Notes: generated by a model from the sequence alone, not told the origin. Positions 16,318-26,500 are shown, counted from the first letter of the stretch. The stretch is DNA of 48,945 bases from Bifidobacteriaceae bacterium (GCA_031270825.1 JAISXH010000031.1:1-48945), one strand, 5' to 3'. Program-made: numbers and translations.

Positions 16318-16540
16318 GAGTTCGACGTTCTGCATCTGCCCGGCGGGTCGCCTGCGCCGAGTTCGACGTTCTGCATCCATTTGACCGCCGACTTCGACGT
16401 TTAGCATGCGCCTGAGTGAGCGTTTAGGCCGCTGACCAGCACAAACGCTAAGAAGGGCCGGTGCAAAGTGTCGAAGTCGGCCCGGTTTAGCATGCAAAGT
16501 GTCGAAGTCGACCCGGTTTAGCATGCAGACTGTCGAACTC
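16318..16540. repeat. Composite intergenic repeat element, copy A
   Basis: Six copies of an 18-nt box of consensus GASTTCGACGTTYWGCAT are arranged in two inverted arms. Left-arm boxes are at 16318-16335, 16359-16376 and 16390-16407. Right-arm boxes in reverse orientation are at 16461-16478, 16492-16509 and 16523-16540, spaced exactly 31 bases. Between the arms lies a core with AGCGTTT (16419-16425) facing AAACGCT (16443-16449). It includes 21 bases (16428-16448) found again, inverted, in copy B at 48758-48778. It lies between the 3' ends of two convergent genes. No gene for a transposase is nearby. Confidence 0.85.
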
Positions 16541-16639
16541 GCCGGGGCAGCGTCGGTCGAGCCGTGACGGACGCCAGTTGTCACATAGCCGAGTTGCCTG
16601 AGCCCTGGTCCGGGGGCCGCGGCCGGGTGACCGGCCGGT

Positions 16640-17950
16640 TCACCGGTCTCCCAGGTCGAGGTCTCCTTGGTCGATCGCCTCTTCCGACTGCCAGGCCAGG
16701 TCGGCGTGGCGGCGGTGCCAGCGGGTGCGCAGAGCCAGGGCCGCGGCGCCGATAGCGGCCGCGGCCAGAGAACCGATCAGAACGGCCGCCTTGATCGCTT
16801 CCTCATGCGGCGAGGCAGGAGAGAAAGCCAACTCTCCGATCAGCAGCGACACGGTGAAGCCGACCCCGCCAACGCAGCCCACGGCCACCACGTCGGCCCA
16901 GCGAACCGATGGGTCGAGCACCGCCTTGGTCAGCGACACCAAAGCGAAAGTGGTCAAGAAGATGCCGGCCGGCTTGCCCACCACCAGCCCGGCCACCACC
17001 CCCTGGGCAGCCGGGTCGGCCGCGGCGTGGCGCAGAGCCGCCGGGCCGACCGGCACGCCGGCCGCGAAAAGCGCGAAGACCGGCACCGCCAGCGCCGAGG
17101 AGATGGGGCGCCACCAATGTTCGTAATGGACGGCCAGCGGCGTCCTGGTCGGTGATTGGCGCGCGGTCGCCAGCGCCGGGGTGGCGAAGCCCAAGAGCAC
17201 GCCAGAAATGGTGGCGTGCACTCCCGAGCGGTGCATGCAGTACCAGGCGACCAGGGCCAGCGCGAACAACAGCGGCGGCCAGGGGCGCCGGCCCCGAACC
17301 AACACCAGATAGACCCCGACGGCCGCTAACGCGCCCCCCAACCAAACCAGCGAAATACCGCTCGAGTAGAACACCGCGATCACGATGATGCCGAGCAGGT
17401 CGTCCGCCACCGCCAAGGTGAGAAGGAAGGCCCGCAAAGCGCTCGGCAAAGAGCGCCCGAAGGTCGTCAAGACCGCGACCGCGAAGGCGATGTCGGTGGC
17501 CACCGGGATGGCCCAGCCGCTCAGCGCGTCGGAGCCCTGGGCGGCGACGATCACCCAGTACAGCGCCGCCGGCACGGCCATTCCGCCGGCGGCGGCGACC
17601 ACCGGAACCACGGCGCTGGCGAACCGGCGGAGCTGGCCGACAACCATCTCCCGTTTCAGCTCCAGCCCGACAGTGAAGAAGAAGATGGTCAAGAGCCCAT
17701 CCTTGGCCCAGTCGGCCAGGCTCAAGTCGAGGTGGGCCGCCGCCGGCCCGACCACGGTGTCGGCCAAAGCGTTGTAGCCGTCACGCCAGGGCGAGTTGGC
17801 CCAAACCAGCGCGATTATCGCGCCCGCCAGCAGGAAGCCCGCCCCGGCCGACTCGCCGCGCAGGGTGTCCGCCAAGTTGCGGATGGCGCCAGCTGTGGGA
17901 CGCCCGAAGACCGTCCGGCGCTGCGGCTTGGCTGAACTCACGCACCGCAT
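16640..17950 (-). CDS. nhaA: NhaA Na+/H+ antiporter
   Basis: A 436-residue integral membrane protein of the NhaA family, which exports Na+ in exchange for protons and controls pH and salt balance. About eleven or twelve hydrophobic segments are seen. The ion-binding aspartates lie in PVATDIAFAVAVLTTFG and, about 30 residues on, LAVADDLLGIIVIAVFY. FFFTVGLELKREMVVGQL near residue 90 is a further family signature. Two starts are close together: ATG 17950 and GTG 17941. GGGAG stands only about one base before the first and about ten before the second, so 17941 may be the real one. It points toward the composite repeat and is divergent from ftsZ. Confidence 0.93.
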   Translation of the reverse strand: MRCVSSAKPQRRTVFGRPTAGAIRNLADTLRGESAGAGFLLAGAIIALVWANSPWRDGYNALADTVVGPAAAHLDLSLADWAKDGLLTIFFFTVGLELKREMVVGQLRRFASAVVPVVAAAGGMAVPAALYWVIVAAQGSDALSGWAIPVATDIAFAVAVLTTFGRSLPSALRAFLLTLAVADDLLGIIVIAVFYSSGISLVWLGGALAAVGVYLVLVRGRRPWPPLLFALALVAWYCMHRSGVHATISGVLLGFATPALATARQSPTRTPLAVHYEHWWRPISSALAVPVFALFAAGVPVGPAALRHAAADPAAQGVVAGLVVGKPAGIFLTTFALVSLTKAVLDPSVRWADVVAVGCVGGVGFTVSLLIGELAFSPASPHEEAIKAAVLIGSLAAAAIGAAALALRTRWHRRHADLAWQSEEAIDQGDLDLGDR

Positions 17951-18126
17951 TCTCCCACGTCAAGGCCTTTGGTCCCAAAGCGCTCGCCGCCGGGCGGTCG
18001 GGGCCGCCTCGATTCGGTAATCGTTTGGGCTGGTGCGCGACACGCGGAGGCAGGTTATTGTTTGGAGGGTTGGCGCACCCTAACGTCAATGTCGTATATC
18101 TATCTGTCTAAGCAACGGAGGACCTC

Positions 18127-19536
18127 GTGGCGGCACCACAGAATTACCTTGCGGTCATCAAGGTGGTTGGTATTGGCGGTGGCGGCGTCAACGCGGTCAA
18201 CCGAATGAAGGACGTCGGGTTGAAAGGCGTCGAGTTCGTCGCCATCAACACCGACGCGCAAGCCCTCCTGATGTCCGATGCCGACGTCAAGCTTGACATT
18301 GGCCGCGAAAGCACCAGGGGGCTGGGCGCCGGAGCCGATCCAGAGGTGGGCCGGCGCTCCGCGGAAGAACACGCTGATGAGATCCGGGAGGTCCTCGAAG
18401 GCGCCGACATGGTCTTTGTGGCCGCCGGGGAGGGCGGCGGCACGGGCACCGGCGGCGCGCCGGTCGTCGCGCGGATCGCCCGCGAGCTTGACGCTCTGAC
18501 CGTTGGCGTGGTCACTCGGCCGTTCGCTTTCGAAGGGCGCCGGCGCGAGAACCAGGCGATCGAGGGCATCGAAAAGCTGCGCCAAGAAGTCGACACGCTA
18601 ATCGTCATCCCGAACGAGCGCCTGATGCAGATCTCCGATCCGGGCATGTCCATCCTGGAGGCCTTCCGCAGCGCTGACCAGGTGCTTCTCTCCGGTGTTC
18701 AGGGCATCACGGACCTGATCACGACCCCGGGTCTGATCAACGTCGACTTCGCCGACGTCGAATCGGTCATGAAGGGCGCCGGCAGCGCCCTGATGGGCAT
18801 TGGCGCCGCGCGCGGCGAAGACCGCACCGTGCGAGCGGCGGAGATGGCCATCAGCTCGCCGCTGCTGGAAGCTTCGATCGACGGCGCCCACGGCGTCTTG
18901 CTCTGCATCCAAAGCGCCAGCGACATCGGCCTGGACGAGGTCAACCGGGGCGCTTCGCTGGTGTCGGAGGCGGTACACCCAGAAGCGAACATCATCTTCG
19001 GCCAGATCATTGATGACGCCCTGGCGGACGAGGTGCGGGTCACCGTTATCGCGGCCGGCTTCGACGTGCCTGATCCCAAGGCTTACACCTCCGAGGTCAA
19101 GACTGTCGCGACGCCGGCCATCCCGCCCCCCCTGGTGGCGACTCCGGCCCCGGATCAGGCGTCGGCTCAGACGGCCCCGGCGCCAGCCCTGGCGGCGGTC
19201 CCGGTCCAGGGCGCTCCAGCGCCGGCTGGCGCTCCGGCCGAACAGGCCGCCAGCGCGCCTGAGGCGGCCGCGGCGCCGCCCCGGACCGCTGGTTCGCTGG
19301 GGGGATTCAGGATCCCCCGCGCCACCACGCCGGTGAGCGGCCTGTTCGGCGAGTCGTCCAGCGAGGATCAATCCCAGGGCGCGGCGACCCCCTCGGACAG
19401 CCCGACCGCGCGGGTCGGCATCGACTCGACGCCGCTATTCGACTCCGCCCGGCGGGCGCGCGATCGTTCGACCCCGCAAACGCCGCCGCCCTCGAAGGAT
19501 GACATCGTGGTGCCGGCTTGGCTGAACGAGGACTGA
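18127..19536 (+). CDS. ftsZ: Cell division protein FtsZ
   Basis: Tubulin-like GTPase that assembles the cytokinetic Z-ring. The GTP-binding signature [10 protein letters not shown] lies at about residues 103-112. The globular domain ends near residue 315. A long Ala/Pro-rich linker follows, and the last residues, [12 protein letters not shown], form the conserved peptide used by SepF and other partners. At 469 residues it is long only because of the linker. GTG 18127 has a clear GGAGG six bases upstream. Upstream lies nhaA on the opposite strand rather than ftsQ/murC, so ftsZ has its own promoter region (AT-rich TATATCTATCT near 18090). Downstream, pgeF overlaps it by 19 bases. Confidence 0.98.
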   Translation: MAAPQNYLAVIKVVGIGGGGVNAVNRMKDVGLKGVEFVAINTDAQALLMSDADVKLDIGRESTRGLGAGADPEVGRRSAEEHADEIREVLEGADMVFVAAGEGGGTGTGGAPVVARIARELDALTVGVVTRPFAFEGRRRENQAIEGIEKLRQEVDTLIVIPNERLMQISDPGMSILEAFRSADQVLLSGVQGITDLITTPGLINVDFADVESVMKGAGSALMGIGAARGEDRTVRAAEMAISSPLLEASIDGAHGVLLCIQSASDIGLDEVNRGASLVSEAVHPEANIIFGQIIDDALADEVRVTVIAAGFDVPDPKAYTSEVKTVATPAIPPPLVATPAPDQASAQTAPAPALAAVPVQGAPAPAGAPAEQAASAPEAAAAPPRTAGSLGGFRIPRATTPVSGLFGESSSEDQSQGAATPSDSPTARVGIDSTPLFDSARRARDRSTPQTPPPSKDDIVVPAWLNED

Positions 19537-20195
19537 CCGAAGTCGACTTCGGCGTAGGCGCGCGGGTCTGTTTCACGGGTCGCGATTTCGATTTGGCCAC
19601 CCCTGGCGGCCGGAAGCGACTGGCTGACGAAGTCGGTTTGCCGTTGGCGTTTGCCAACCAAGTCCACGGAGTGCAGCTGCGCTGGATCGGCCAGGTGGCC
19701 GCCGAACCGGCCGAATACCCGGCTTGCGACGCTTTGGCGACCCGCGCGAGCGGCATCGGACTGGTCATCCGAACTGCCGACTGCGTGCCGGTGGTGCTGG
19801 CCGACACCGACCGGACCGTGGTCGCGGCGGCGCATGTGGGCTGGCGCGGCCTGCTCGGCGGGATCCTCGGCGCGGTGTTGCGCGACCTGCGGGATAGCGG
19901 CGTCGGCGAGTTGCGGGCGGCCGTCGGGCCGGCCATTTGCGGGCGTTGCTACCAAATCGGGGACGACCTGGCCGAGCGGGCCCGCGCCCAGGGCCAGGTG
20001 GTGGCCCGCGGCCGGGACGGATCAGCGCGTCTGGACCTGTCCGCCTCGGTGGCGCGCCAACTGCGAGCCGGCGGCGTCGAAGCGATTTGGCTGGCGCCGC
20101 AGTGCACCGCCGAATCGGCCGACTTCTACTCTTGGCGCGGCCAGCGGGCCACCGGCCGCCAAGGCATGGTGATCGCGCTGCCCGCGTCGCCCTGA
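19518..20195 (+). CDS. pgeF: Peptidoglycan editing factor PgeF (YfiH, multicopper polyphenol oxidase fold)
   Basis: Member of the YfiH/DUF152 laccase-like family. In other bacteria PgeF removes wrongly built L-Ser muropeptide precursors and so protects wall composition. The metal-site residues are visible in NQVHG (His50), TADC (Cys90) and AAHVGWRG (His107), followed by [15 protein letters not shown]. The protein is 225 residues, normal for the family. The only in-frame start near the N-terminus is TTG at 19518, which lies inside the end of ftsZ, since a stop at 19500 blocks anything earlier. The ftsZ-pgeF order is standard. The yggS gene that often follows is absent here. Confidence 0.88.
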   Translation: MAERGLTEVDFGVGARVCFTGRDFDLATPGGRKRLADEVGLPLAFANQVHGVQLRWIGQVAAEPAEYPACDALATRASGIGLVIRTADCVPVVLADTDRTVVAAAHVGWRGLLGGILGAVLRDLRDSGVGELRAAVGPAICGRCYQIGDDLAERARAQGQVVARGRDGSARLDLSASVARQLRAGGVEAIWLAPQCTAESADFYSWRGQRATGRQGMVIALPASP

Positions 20196-20384
20196 TCGCG
20201 CGGGCGCCCGGTGGGCTCCAGAGGCTTGGTGTTGGCCCAGCGCCAGCCGGGGACTGGCCCGGCGGCTTGGAAAAAGGCGAACTGAATGGCGACACGCCGA
20301 GGAATTGCAGGGTAGCACCGGGCTCGGCCACTTAGTTTGCTTTTGGGTAACACTTCCTCACCCGCAACAAGGAGAAACACAACT
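20196..20384. other. pgeF-sepF spacer with probable sepF promoter
   Basis: The 189-base gap occupies the place where yggS is found in many relatives. No coding remnant is evident. AT-rich bases near 20332-20350, preceded by TTGCAG at about 20305, could be a promoter. AAGGAG stands before ATG 20385. Confidence 0.35.
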
Positions 20385-20807
20385 ATGGCCGGTTGGATGC
20401 AAAACACAGGGAGAAGGCTTGGCCTGCTCCCGTCCGATTCGGACGACTATTACTACGATGAGCCGGAGGAGCAGATCGCCGATGTCACGCCGATCCACCC
20501 GCCGCACGGCCGGGGCCATCTGACGGTGGCCGAGCCGATGCAGCGGATCGTCACGTCTCGCCCGCGCAACTTTGAGGACGCCAAGATCGTGGGCACCACT
20601 TATCGCGAGCAGGTGCCGGTGATCATCGACCTGTCGGAGGCCTCGGATGTGGACGCCAGGCGCTTGATCGACTTCGCCATGGGGCTGACCCATGCCCTGC
20701 GGGGCAACTTGGAGCGGATCACGCGCGACGTCTTCTTGCTGTCGCCGCCGAACCTAGACGTCTCTGAGGTCACCGCCGAGCCGCATCGGCGCTACGACAG
20801 CGAGTAG
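20385..20807 (+). CDS. sepF: Cell division protein SepF
   Basis: A membrane-associated FtsZ partner that anchors and bundles FtsZ filaments in actinobacteria, which lack FtsA. The N-terminal amphipathic helix is MAGWMQNTGRRLGLL, then come a flexible acidic Tyr/Asp linker and the SepF core from about residue 60 (PVIIDLSEASDVDARRLIDF, GNLERITRDVFLLSP). It is 140 residues, normal for the family. ATG 20385 is chosen because of AAGGAG nine bases upstream; a longer frame from 20337 has no such site. yggT follows two bases after the stop. Confidence 0.95.
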   Translation: MAGWMQNTGRRLGLLPSDSDDYYYDEPEEQIADVTPIHPPHGRGHLTVAEPMQRIVTSRPRNFEDAKIVGTTYREQVPVIIDLSEASDVDARRLIDFAMGLTHALRGNLERITRDVFLLSPPNLDVSEVTAEPHRRYDSE

Positions 20808-20809
20808 GA

Positions 20810-21112
20810 GTGGTCGCCACCGCCTACGTCATTTGGGGGTTGGCCCAGCTCTATCTGTTGGTGCTGGTGATCCGGCTGATACTTGACCTGGTGATGGCGT
20901 TCAGCCGGTCCTGGCGGCCGCAGAAGGGCGCCGCGGCCGCGGCGGAGATCGTGTTCGTGGTCACCGATCCGCCGTTGCGGTTGGCGCGTAAGCTGATCAA
21001 GCCGGTTCGGATCGGCCCGATGGCCCTGGACTTGGCTTTCCCTGTGGTGATGGTGGCGGTGTCGGTGGTGGCCTATGCGGCGACGGCGGTGGTCGGAGCC
21101 GCGGCGAGCTAG
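20810..21112 (+). CDS. yggT: YggT family membrane protein
   Basis: A 100-residue protein with two hydrophobic segments (about residues 3-30 and 72-98) flanking a short loop with the conserved DPPLRLARKLIKP pattern of the YggT family. Relatives sit between sepF and divIVA across Gram-positive bacteria and chloroplasts and help in membrane or division organisation, though the exact role is unsettled. The GTG at 20810 starts two bases after the sepF stop, and the GAGTAGGAG before it can serve as ribosome binding site. Confidence 0.9.
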   Translation: MVATAYVIWGLAQLYLLVLVIRLILDLVMAFSRSWRPQKGAAAAAEIVFVVTDPPLRLARKLIKPVRIGPMALDLAFPVVMVAVSVVAYAATAVVGAAAS

Positions 21113-21176
21113 CCGGACGAGGAGATTGTGTGACCACAAAACTCGCCCGGCAGGGCCCGAAGTGCTAGAACTGGCC

Positions 21177-21182
21177 TATGAT
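21177..21182 (+). promoter_or_regulatory. Candidate -10 (TATGAT) of divIVA
   Basis: TATGAT lies 65 bases before the divIVA start in a 134-base gap after yggT. No good -35 is visible. Next to the start, AGGTGGAG stands only two bases from ATG 21247, an unusually close spacing. Confidence 0.3.
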
Positions 21183-21246
21183 CGGCTAGCGTAGGACGTA
21201 GTGAAAGTCTCAAGCGAGGCTTTAGGGAATCTATCTAGGTGGAGAG

Positions 21247-22011
21247 ATGGCGCAACTGACAGCCGACGATGTGGTGTTGAAGGGTTTTCAGACCACCAAG
21301 TTCCGTGAGGGTTATGACCAGGTCGAAGTCGATGATTTCCTCGACGAGGTGGCCGTGTCGATGCGGGCGATGGCGGCCGAGAATGACGAGCTGAAGAGGC
21401 AATTGGCTGCGGCCGAAGCCCGGATCGCCGAACTTGAAAGAGCGGCCCAGTCCGTTCCGGAGATCGGGCCGGGGCCAGTGCCGCCGCCAGTGGCGGCGCC
21501 GCCGCCGGTGCTGGCCCCAGAGCCGGTCGCCGAACCGATCGCCGGGCCGCCGCCGGGTTTCGGACTGCCGGGCCCCGCGCCCGCCGCGCCGTTGGCGCCG
21601 CCTGCGCCGCTGCCGCCCGCGCCGCCGGCGCCGCCGGCTCCGATTGGCGGCCCGATCACCGGCCAGCCTGTGGGTGAGGCGCCGGGTGGCGTGGCCAGCG
21701 AGGCCGAGACCGCCACCGGCATGTTGGCCTTGGCCAACAAGCTGCACGAACAATACGTGCGGGCGGGCCAAGAAGAGGGCGACCAGATGATCGCCGAGGC
21801 GAAGACTCAGGCGGCGTCGATTGTCCGCGAAGCCGAGGAGACCGCCGCTCGCACCAAAGCCCGTCTAGAGCAGGAGCGGGCCGAACTCGAGAAGGACATC
21901 GAGTCGTTGCGGATCTTCGAACGCGACTATCGCACCAGGCTGCGGACCTATCTGAAGAACTTGTTGGCTGATGTCGACGGCTCTTCGGCCTCAGGTGACC
22001 AACCGCTTTGA
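21247..22011 (+). CDS. divIVA: DivIVA/Wag31 polar growth scaffold
   Basis: Coiled-coil protein that gathers at negatively curved membrane and organises tip growth and septum maturation in actinobacteria. The membrane-binding N-terminus reads LTADDVVLKGFQTTKFREGY and DQVEVDDFLDEV, followed by a first coiled coil to about residue 65. A Pro/Ala-rich spacer of about 85 residues comes next, and then a second long coiled coil from about residue 155 (AETATGMLALANKLHEQYV onward). It is 254 residues. It sits in the usual place after sepF-yggT and before lspA. Confidence 0.96.
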   Translation: MAQLTADDVVLKGFQTTKFREGYDQVEVDDFLDEVAVSMRAMAAENDELKRQLAAAEARIAELERAAQSVPEIGPGPVPPPVAAPPPVLAPEPVAEPIAGPPPGFGLPGPAPAAPLAPPAPLPPAPPAPPAPIGGPITGQPVGEAPGGVASEAETATGMLALANKLHEQYVRAGQEEGDQMIAEAKTQAASIVREAEETAARTKARLEQERAELEKDIESLRIFERDYRTRLRTYLKNLLADVDGSSASGDQPL

Positions 22012-22045
22012 GCGAACGCTGATCCAGTGCGTCGATTGGATCATC

Positions 22046-22057
22046 TAGGCTGTCGGG
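22046..22057 (+). promoter_or_regulatory. Leaderless promoter -10 of lspA
   Basis: TAGGCT (22046-22051), six bases, then GTG 22058. The hexamer and spacing are identical to those at pgsA. Confidence 0.55.
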
Positions 22058-22585
22058 GTGACCGAGCCAGCCGCCGATGAGCTTTCCGCCGCACCTTCGG
22101 CGCCGCCGCGTCGTCGGTTGACCCTGCTCTTGGTAGTCGCCGCTGTGATCTTGGCGGTGGATCAGCTGACCAAGATCTGGGCTGTCGAGGCGCTCGCAGG
22201 AGGGCGCGCGATCAGCCTGCTGGGCAGTTTCCTGGAACTGCGCCTGGTTCGCAACGCTGGTGCCGCGTTCTCCATGGGCGAGTCGTTGACCTGGGCTTTC
22301 ACTATTCTCTCGACCGCTGTGGTGGTGGCGGTGTTGGTTGTCGCCCGCAGGGTCTATTCGACCACTTGGGCACTGGTGCTGGGGGCGCTGTTGGCCGGGG
22401 CGGCCGGGAATCTGGCCGATCGCCTGTTCCGCCCACCGGGGGTGGGCCAAGGGCACGTGGTCGATTTCATCGACTACGCCGGACGATTTGTCGGCAACGT
22501 GGCCGACATCGCCATTGTGCTGGCCGCCATCGCGATGGTGGTCACGGTGCTGCGCGGCACGTCCCTGGATGGTGTCAGGAAGTGA
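22058..22585 (+). CDS. lspA: Lipoprotein signal peptidase LspA
   Basis: Membrane aspartyl peptidase that cuts signal peptides from lipid-modified prolipoproteins. At 175 residues it has four hydrophobic segments. The two catalytic aspartates are recognised in GNLADRLFR and in VGNVADIAIV, and the VRNAGAAFSM segment is also typical of the family. The first 25 residues are a polar extension. The last codons overlap the rluD start (GTGA), so the two are translated together. The GTG start is supported by a -10 box six bases upstream. Confidence 0.95.
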   Translation: MTEPAADELSAAPSAPPRRRLTLLLVVAAVILAVDQLTKIWAVEALAGGRAISLLGSFLELRLVRNAGAAFSMGESLTWAFTILSTAVVVAVLVVARRVYSTTWALVLGALLAGAAGNLADRLFRPPGVGQGHVVDFIDYAGRFVGNVADIAIVLAAIAMVVTVLRGTSLDGVRK

Positions 22586-23487
22586 GCTGGCAGGGACCGG
22601 TGCCGCCGGCGCTGGCCGGCGAACGGGTCGATGTCGCGGTGTCCCGGCTGCTGGGGATGGCCCGCACTAAGGCGGCCGAGCTGGCAGCCGGCGGGTTGGT
22701 CCAAGTCGATGGCGCCAGGACGGCCAAATCGGCCCGGCTCGCGGAGGGCCAACAGCTAGTGGTCGAGATCCCGGTCGCGCCTGATCTGCCGGAGCCGGTG
22801 GTCGAACTGGAGCGGGTGTATGAAGACTCCGATCTGATCGTCATCGACAAGCCGGTGGGCGTGGCCGCGCACGCCGGCCCCGGTTGGTCCGGACCGACCG
22901 TGTTGGGATCGCTGCTGGCCCAAGGCGTGGCCTTGGCCACAGGAGGGCCCCTCGAGCGCCGGGGGATTGTGCAGCGATTGGATGTCGGCACCTCGGGGCT
23001 GATGATGGTCGCCAAATCCGAGCGCGCCTACTGCGTCCTCAAGCAGATGTTCAGGGACCGAGGGGTGGCGAAGACCTACCATGCCGTGGCCCAAGGCTTG
23101 CCGGATCCGCTGACCGGAACAATCGACGCCCCGATCGGCCGAGTCCCCGGAGCTTTCAAGTTCGCGGTGCTGGCCGGAGGCAAGCCGTCAATAACCCACT
23201 ACCAGCTGATCGAGGCCTTCGCCCGGGCCAGCCTGCTCGAAGTCGGCCTTGAGACCGGCCGCACCCACCAGATCAGAGTCCACCTGGCGGCGATCGGGCA
23301 TCCGCTGGTGGGCGACCCGTTCTACGGCGGCGACCCGAAACTGGCGGCCCATCTGGGGCTGGGCCGGCAATGGCTGCATGCTGCCGGACTGGCCTTCGAT
23401 CATCCGATCACCGGTCTGGCGCTGCGCCTCGAATCGCCCTACCCGGCCGACTTGGCGGCGGCTCTGGCGCTGCTGCGCGAGTCGTGA
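22582..23487 (+). CDS. rluD: RluA/RluD family 23S rRNA pseudouridine synthase
   Basis: A 301-residue enzyme with an N-terminal S4 RNA-binding domain (about residues 1-70, VAVSRLLGMARTKAAELAAG) and a pseudouridine synthase domain. The catalytic aspartate lies in RLDVGTSGLMMVAKS, near residue 137. Later motifs are TGRTHQIRVHL and GDPFYGG. Family members of this type modify helix 69 of 23S rRNA. The start is GTG 22582, overlapping the lspA stop by four bases and preceded by AGGA. Longer frames upstream would lie inside lspA. Confidence 0.94.
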   Translation: MSWQGPVPPALAGERVDVAVSRLLGMARTKAAELAAGGLVQVDGARTAKSARLAEGQQLVVEIPVAPDLPEPVVELERVYEDSDLIVIDKPVGVAAHAGPGWSGPTVLGSLLAQGVALATGGPLERRGIVQRLDVGTSGLMMVAKSERAYCVLKQMFRDRGVAKTYHAVAQGLPDPLTGTIDAPIGRVPGAFKFAVLAGGKPSITHYQLIEAFARASLLEVGLETGRTHQIRVHLAAIGHPLVGDPFYGGDPKLAAHLGLGRQWLHAAGLAFDHPITGLALRLESPYPADLAAALALLRES

Positions 23488-23509
23488 CGCCTTCGCGCGG
23501 CCGCAGAAC

Positions 23510-23523
23510 TAGACTCTAAATCC
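23510..23523 (+). promoter_or_regulatory. Leaderless promoter -10 of dnaE
   Basis: TAGACT (23510-23515) is followed by eight bases and ATG 23524. The same hexamer with the same spacing precedes hisD. Confidence 0.45.
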
Positions 23524-26500
23524 ATGCCGCCGCCAAAGGGTAGCCAGTTCGCCCATCTGCATGTGCACACCGAGTACTCCATGCTGGACGGCGCGGCCAG
23601 GATCGGTGACCTGCTCAAACGCTGCCAAGAGTTGGGTCAGCCGGCGCTGGCCACAACCGATCACGGCTTCATGTTCGGCGCGCATGCGTTCTGGAAACAG
23701 GCCCGGGCGGCCGGCGTCAAGCCGATCATCGGTTTGGAGGCCTATCTGACGCCGGGCTTGGCCCGGCGGGACCGGCGGCGAGTGTCATGGGGCACGCCGG
23801 AGCAAAAAGAAGATGACATCTCGGCCGGCGGCGCCTACACCCACCTGACCCTGTTGGCCCAGAGCACGCCGGGCATGCACAACCTCTTCCGCATGGCTTC
23901 GCTGGCCTCGCTGGAGGGGCAGTTCTACAAGCCTCGGATGGACCGGGAACTGCTGCAGCTGTACTCGCAGGGCTTGATCGCGACCACCGGTTGCCCCTCT
24001 GGAGAAGTCCAAACCAGGCTGCGGCTGGGGCAGTGGGATGAGGCGCTGCGCGCCGCCGGAGAATTTCAGGAGATCTTCGGACCGGAGAACTACTTCGTCG
24101 AATTGATGGACCACGGCCTCGAGATCGAGCGGCGGGTGATCAAAGACCTGCTCCGGCTGGCGAAGGCGATCGGCGCGCCGCTGGTCGCCACCAACGACTT
24201 GCATTACACGGCGCCTGAGGACGCGGCCGCGCATGCGGCGCTGCTGTGCGTCCAATCGGGCAAGACCATGGACGATCCCAGCCGGTTCAAATTCGATGGC
24301 GACGGCTACTACCTGAAGTCGGCCGAAGAAATGCGTGAGACTTGGCGGGAGCTGCCGCAGGCTTGCGACAACACGCTCGCCATCGCGGAGCGTTGCGAGG
24401 TCGAATTCCCCTCCGAACCCGGCCGTTATATGCCGAAATTCCCGGTGCCGGCCGGCGAAGACGAGGTCTCCTGGTTCATCAAAGAGGTGCGGCGCGGCCT
24501 GGAGCAGCGTTTCGCCGGCCAGGTTCCGGCCGCGGCGGCCGAGCGGGCCGCCTATGAAGAGGACATCATCGCCTCCAAGGGCTACGCCGGCTATTACCTC
24601 TGTGTCGCCGACTTCGTCAACTGGGCCAAGTCGCAAGGAATCCGGGTCGGCCCCGGCCGGGGTTCTGGCGCGGGTTCGATCGCGGCCTACGCGATGGGGA
24701 TCACGGAGCTCGACCCGATCAAGAACGGGTTGATGTTCGAGCGCTTCTTGAACCCGGAACGGGCCTCTTTGCCGGACTTCGACATCGACTTCGACGAGCG
24801 TCGGCGCGGTGAGGTCATCCGCTATGTGACGGCGAAGTACGGCGCCGATCGCGTCGCCCAGATCGTCACCTACTCCACGATCAAGGCGAAGGCGGCGTTG
24901 AAGGACTCCGCTCGCGTGCTGGGTTACCCGTATCAGATGGGAGAACGGCTGACCAAGGCGTTGCCGACGGCGGTCATGGGCAAGGAGATGCCGCTGGCGG
25001 CGGTCTTCGACCCGTCTCACGCGCGCTACCGCGAAGCCGAAGAATTGCGCACCCAAGTGGCCAGCGAGCCGGACGCGGCCCGGATTGTCGAGACCGCGCG
25101 CGGTTTGGAGGGCCTGACCAGGCAGTGGGGGGTCCACGCGGCCGGTGTGATCATGTCCTCGGCTCCGCTCTTAGATGTCATTCCGATCATGCGCCGCGAG
25201 CAGGACGGCTCGATCATCACGCAATTCTCCTACCCAGCCTGTGAGGACTTGGGCCTGGTCAAGATGGACTTCCTGGGCCTGAGGAACCTCACCATCCTGG
25301 AGGACACGCTGGCGAACATCGTCATCAACGGCAAGCCGTCGGTGGTGTTGGAAGACCTGCCGATGGATGACAAACCGACTTATGAACTGCTGTCCTCGGG
25401 GGACACCCTGGGCGTGTTCCAGCTTGACGGCACCGGCATGCAGACTTTGTTGAGGCGTTTGCGGCCGGACAATTTCGAGGATATCTCCGCCGTCCAAGCG
25501 CTCTACCGGCCGGGCCCGATGGGCGCCGACTCGCACAACAACTACGCCGACCGCAAGAACGGACGTCAGAAGATCACGCCGATCCATCCCGAGTTGGAGG
25601 AGCCGCTGAAAGACCTGCTGGGCGGCACTTATGGGCTGATCGTGTACCAGGAACAGGTCATGGCGATCGCCCAGAAGCTGGCCGGCTACACGCTCGGCCG
25701 GGCGGATTCGCTGCGCCGGGTGATGGGCAAGAAGGACGCCAAAGCGTTGGCCCGCGAGTACGAGCCTTTCTCTCAGGGCATGCGGGACCGCGGCTACTCC
25801 GACAAGGCGATCCAGACGCTGTGGGACATTCTGGTGCCGTTCGCCGATTACGCGTTCAACAAGTCCCATTCGGCGGCCTACGCGCTGGTGTCCTATTGGA
25901 CGGCGTACTTGAAGTGCCACTATCCCACCGAGTTCATGGCGGCCCTGCTGACCTCGGTCGGGGATGACAAGGACAAGTCGGCCATCTACCTGGCCGAATG
26001 TCGGCACATGGGAATCAAGGTGTTGCCTCCGGATGTCAACTCCTCGGTGTCCGCGTTCACCCCGGACGGAACCGACATCCGCTTTGGCCTGACAGCGGTG
26101 CGCAACGTGGGCGAGGGCGTTGTCGACGGCATCGTGCAAGCTCGCCGAAACAAAGGCGCGTACGAGTCGTTTGGCGATTTTCTGACCAAAGCGCCCATCG
26201 GCGTCTGCAATAAACGTGTCATTGAATCCCTGATCAAAGCGGGGGCCTTCGACACCTTCGGGGAGCCGCGGCGGGCGCTGATGACGGTCTACGAGGAAGC
26301 GGTCGACTCGGTGCTGGGGGTCAAGCGCAACGAGGCGGTCGGCCAGTTCGACCTTTTTGGCGGCGCGCCAGAAGATGTCGGCTCGGTCATGGTCGAAGTG
26401 CCAAACACTCCCGAGTGGCCCAAACCGGTCAAACTGGCGTTCGAGAGAGAGATGCTGGGCCTGTATGTTTCCGACCATCCCTTGTCCGGCCTGGAGGAGG

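Noticed and set aside
16318..16540. CRISPR array
   Set aside because: The periodic boxes are 18 nt with 13-nt spacers that are themselves repeated, the arms are inverted and no cas genes are near. Repeat and spacer lengths do not fit any CRISPR type.
16228..16584. Open frames across composite element A (peptides beginning MQNVEL or MLNVE-like), and similar ones across element B
   Set aside because: They arise because the repeated 18-nt box is open in several frames. They have no ribosome binding site, no fold and no similarity beyond the repeat itself.
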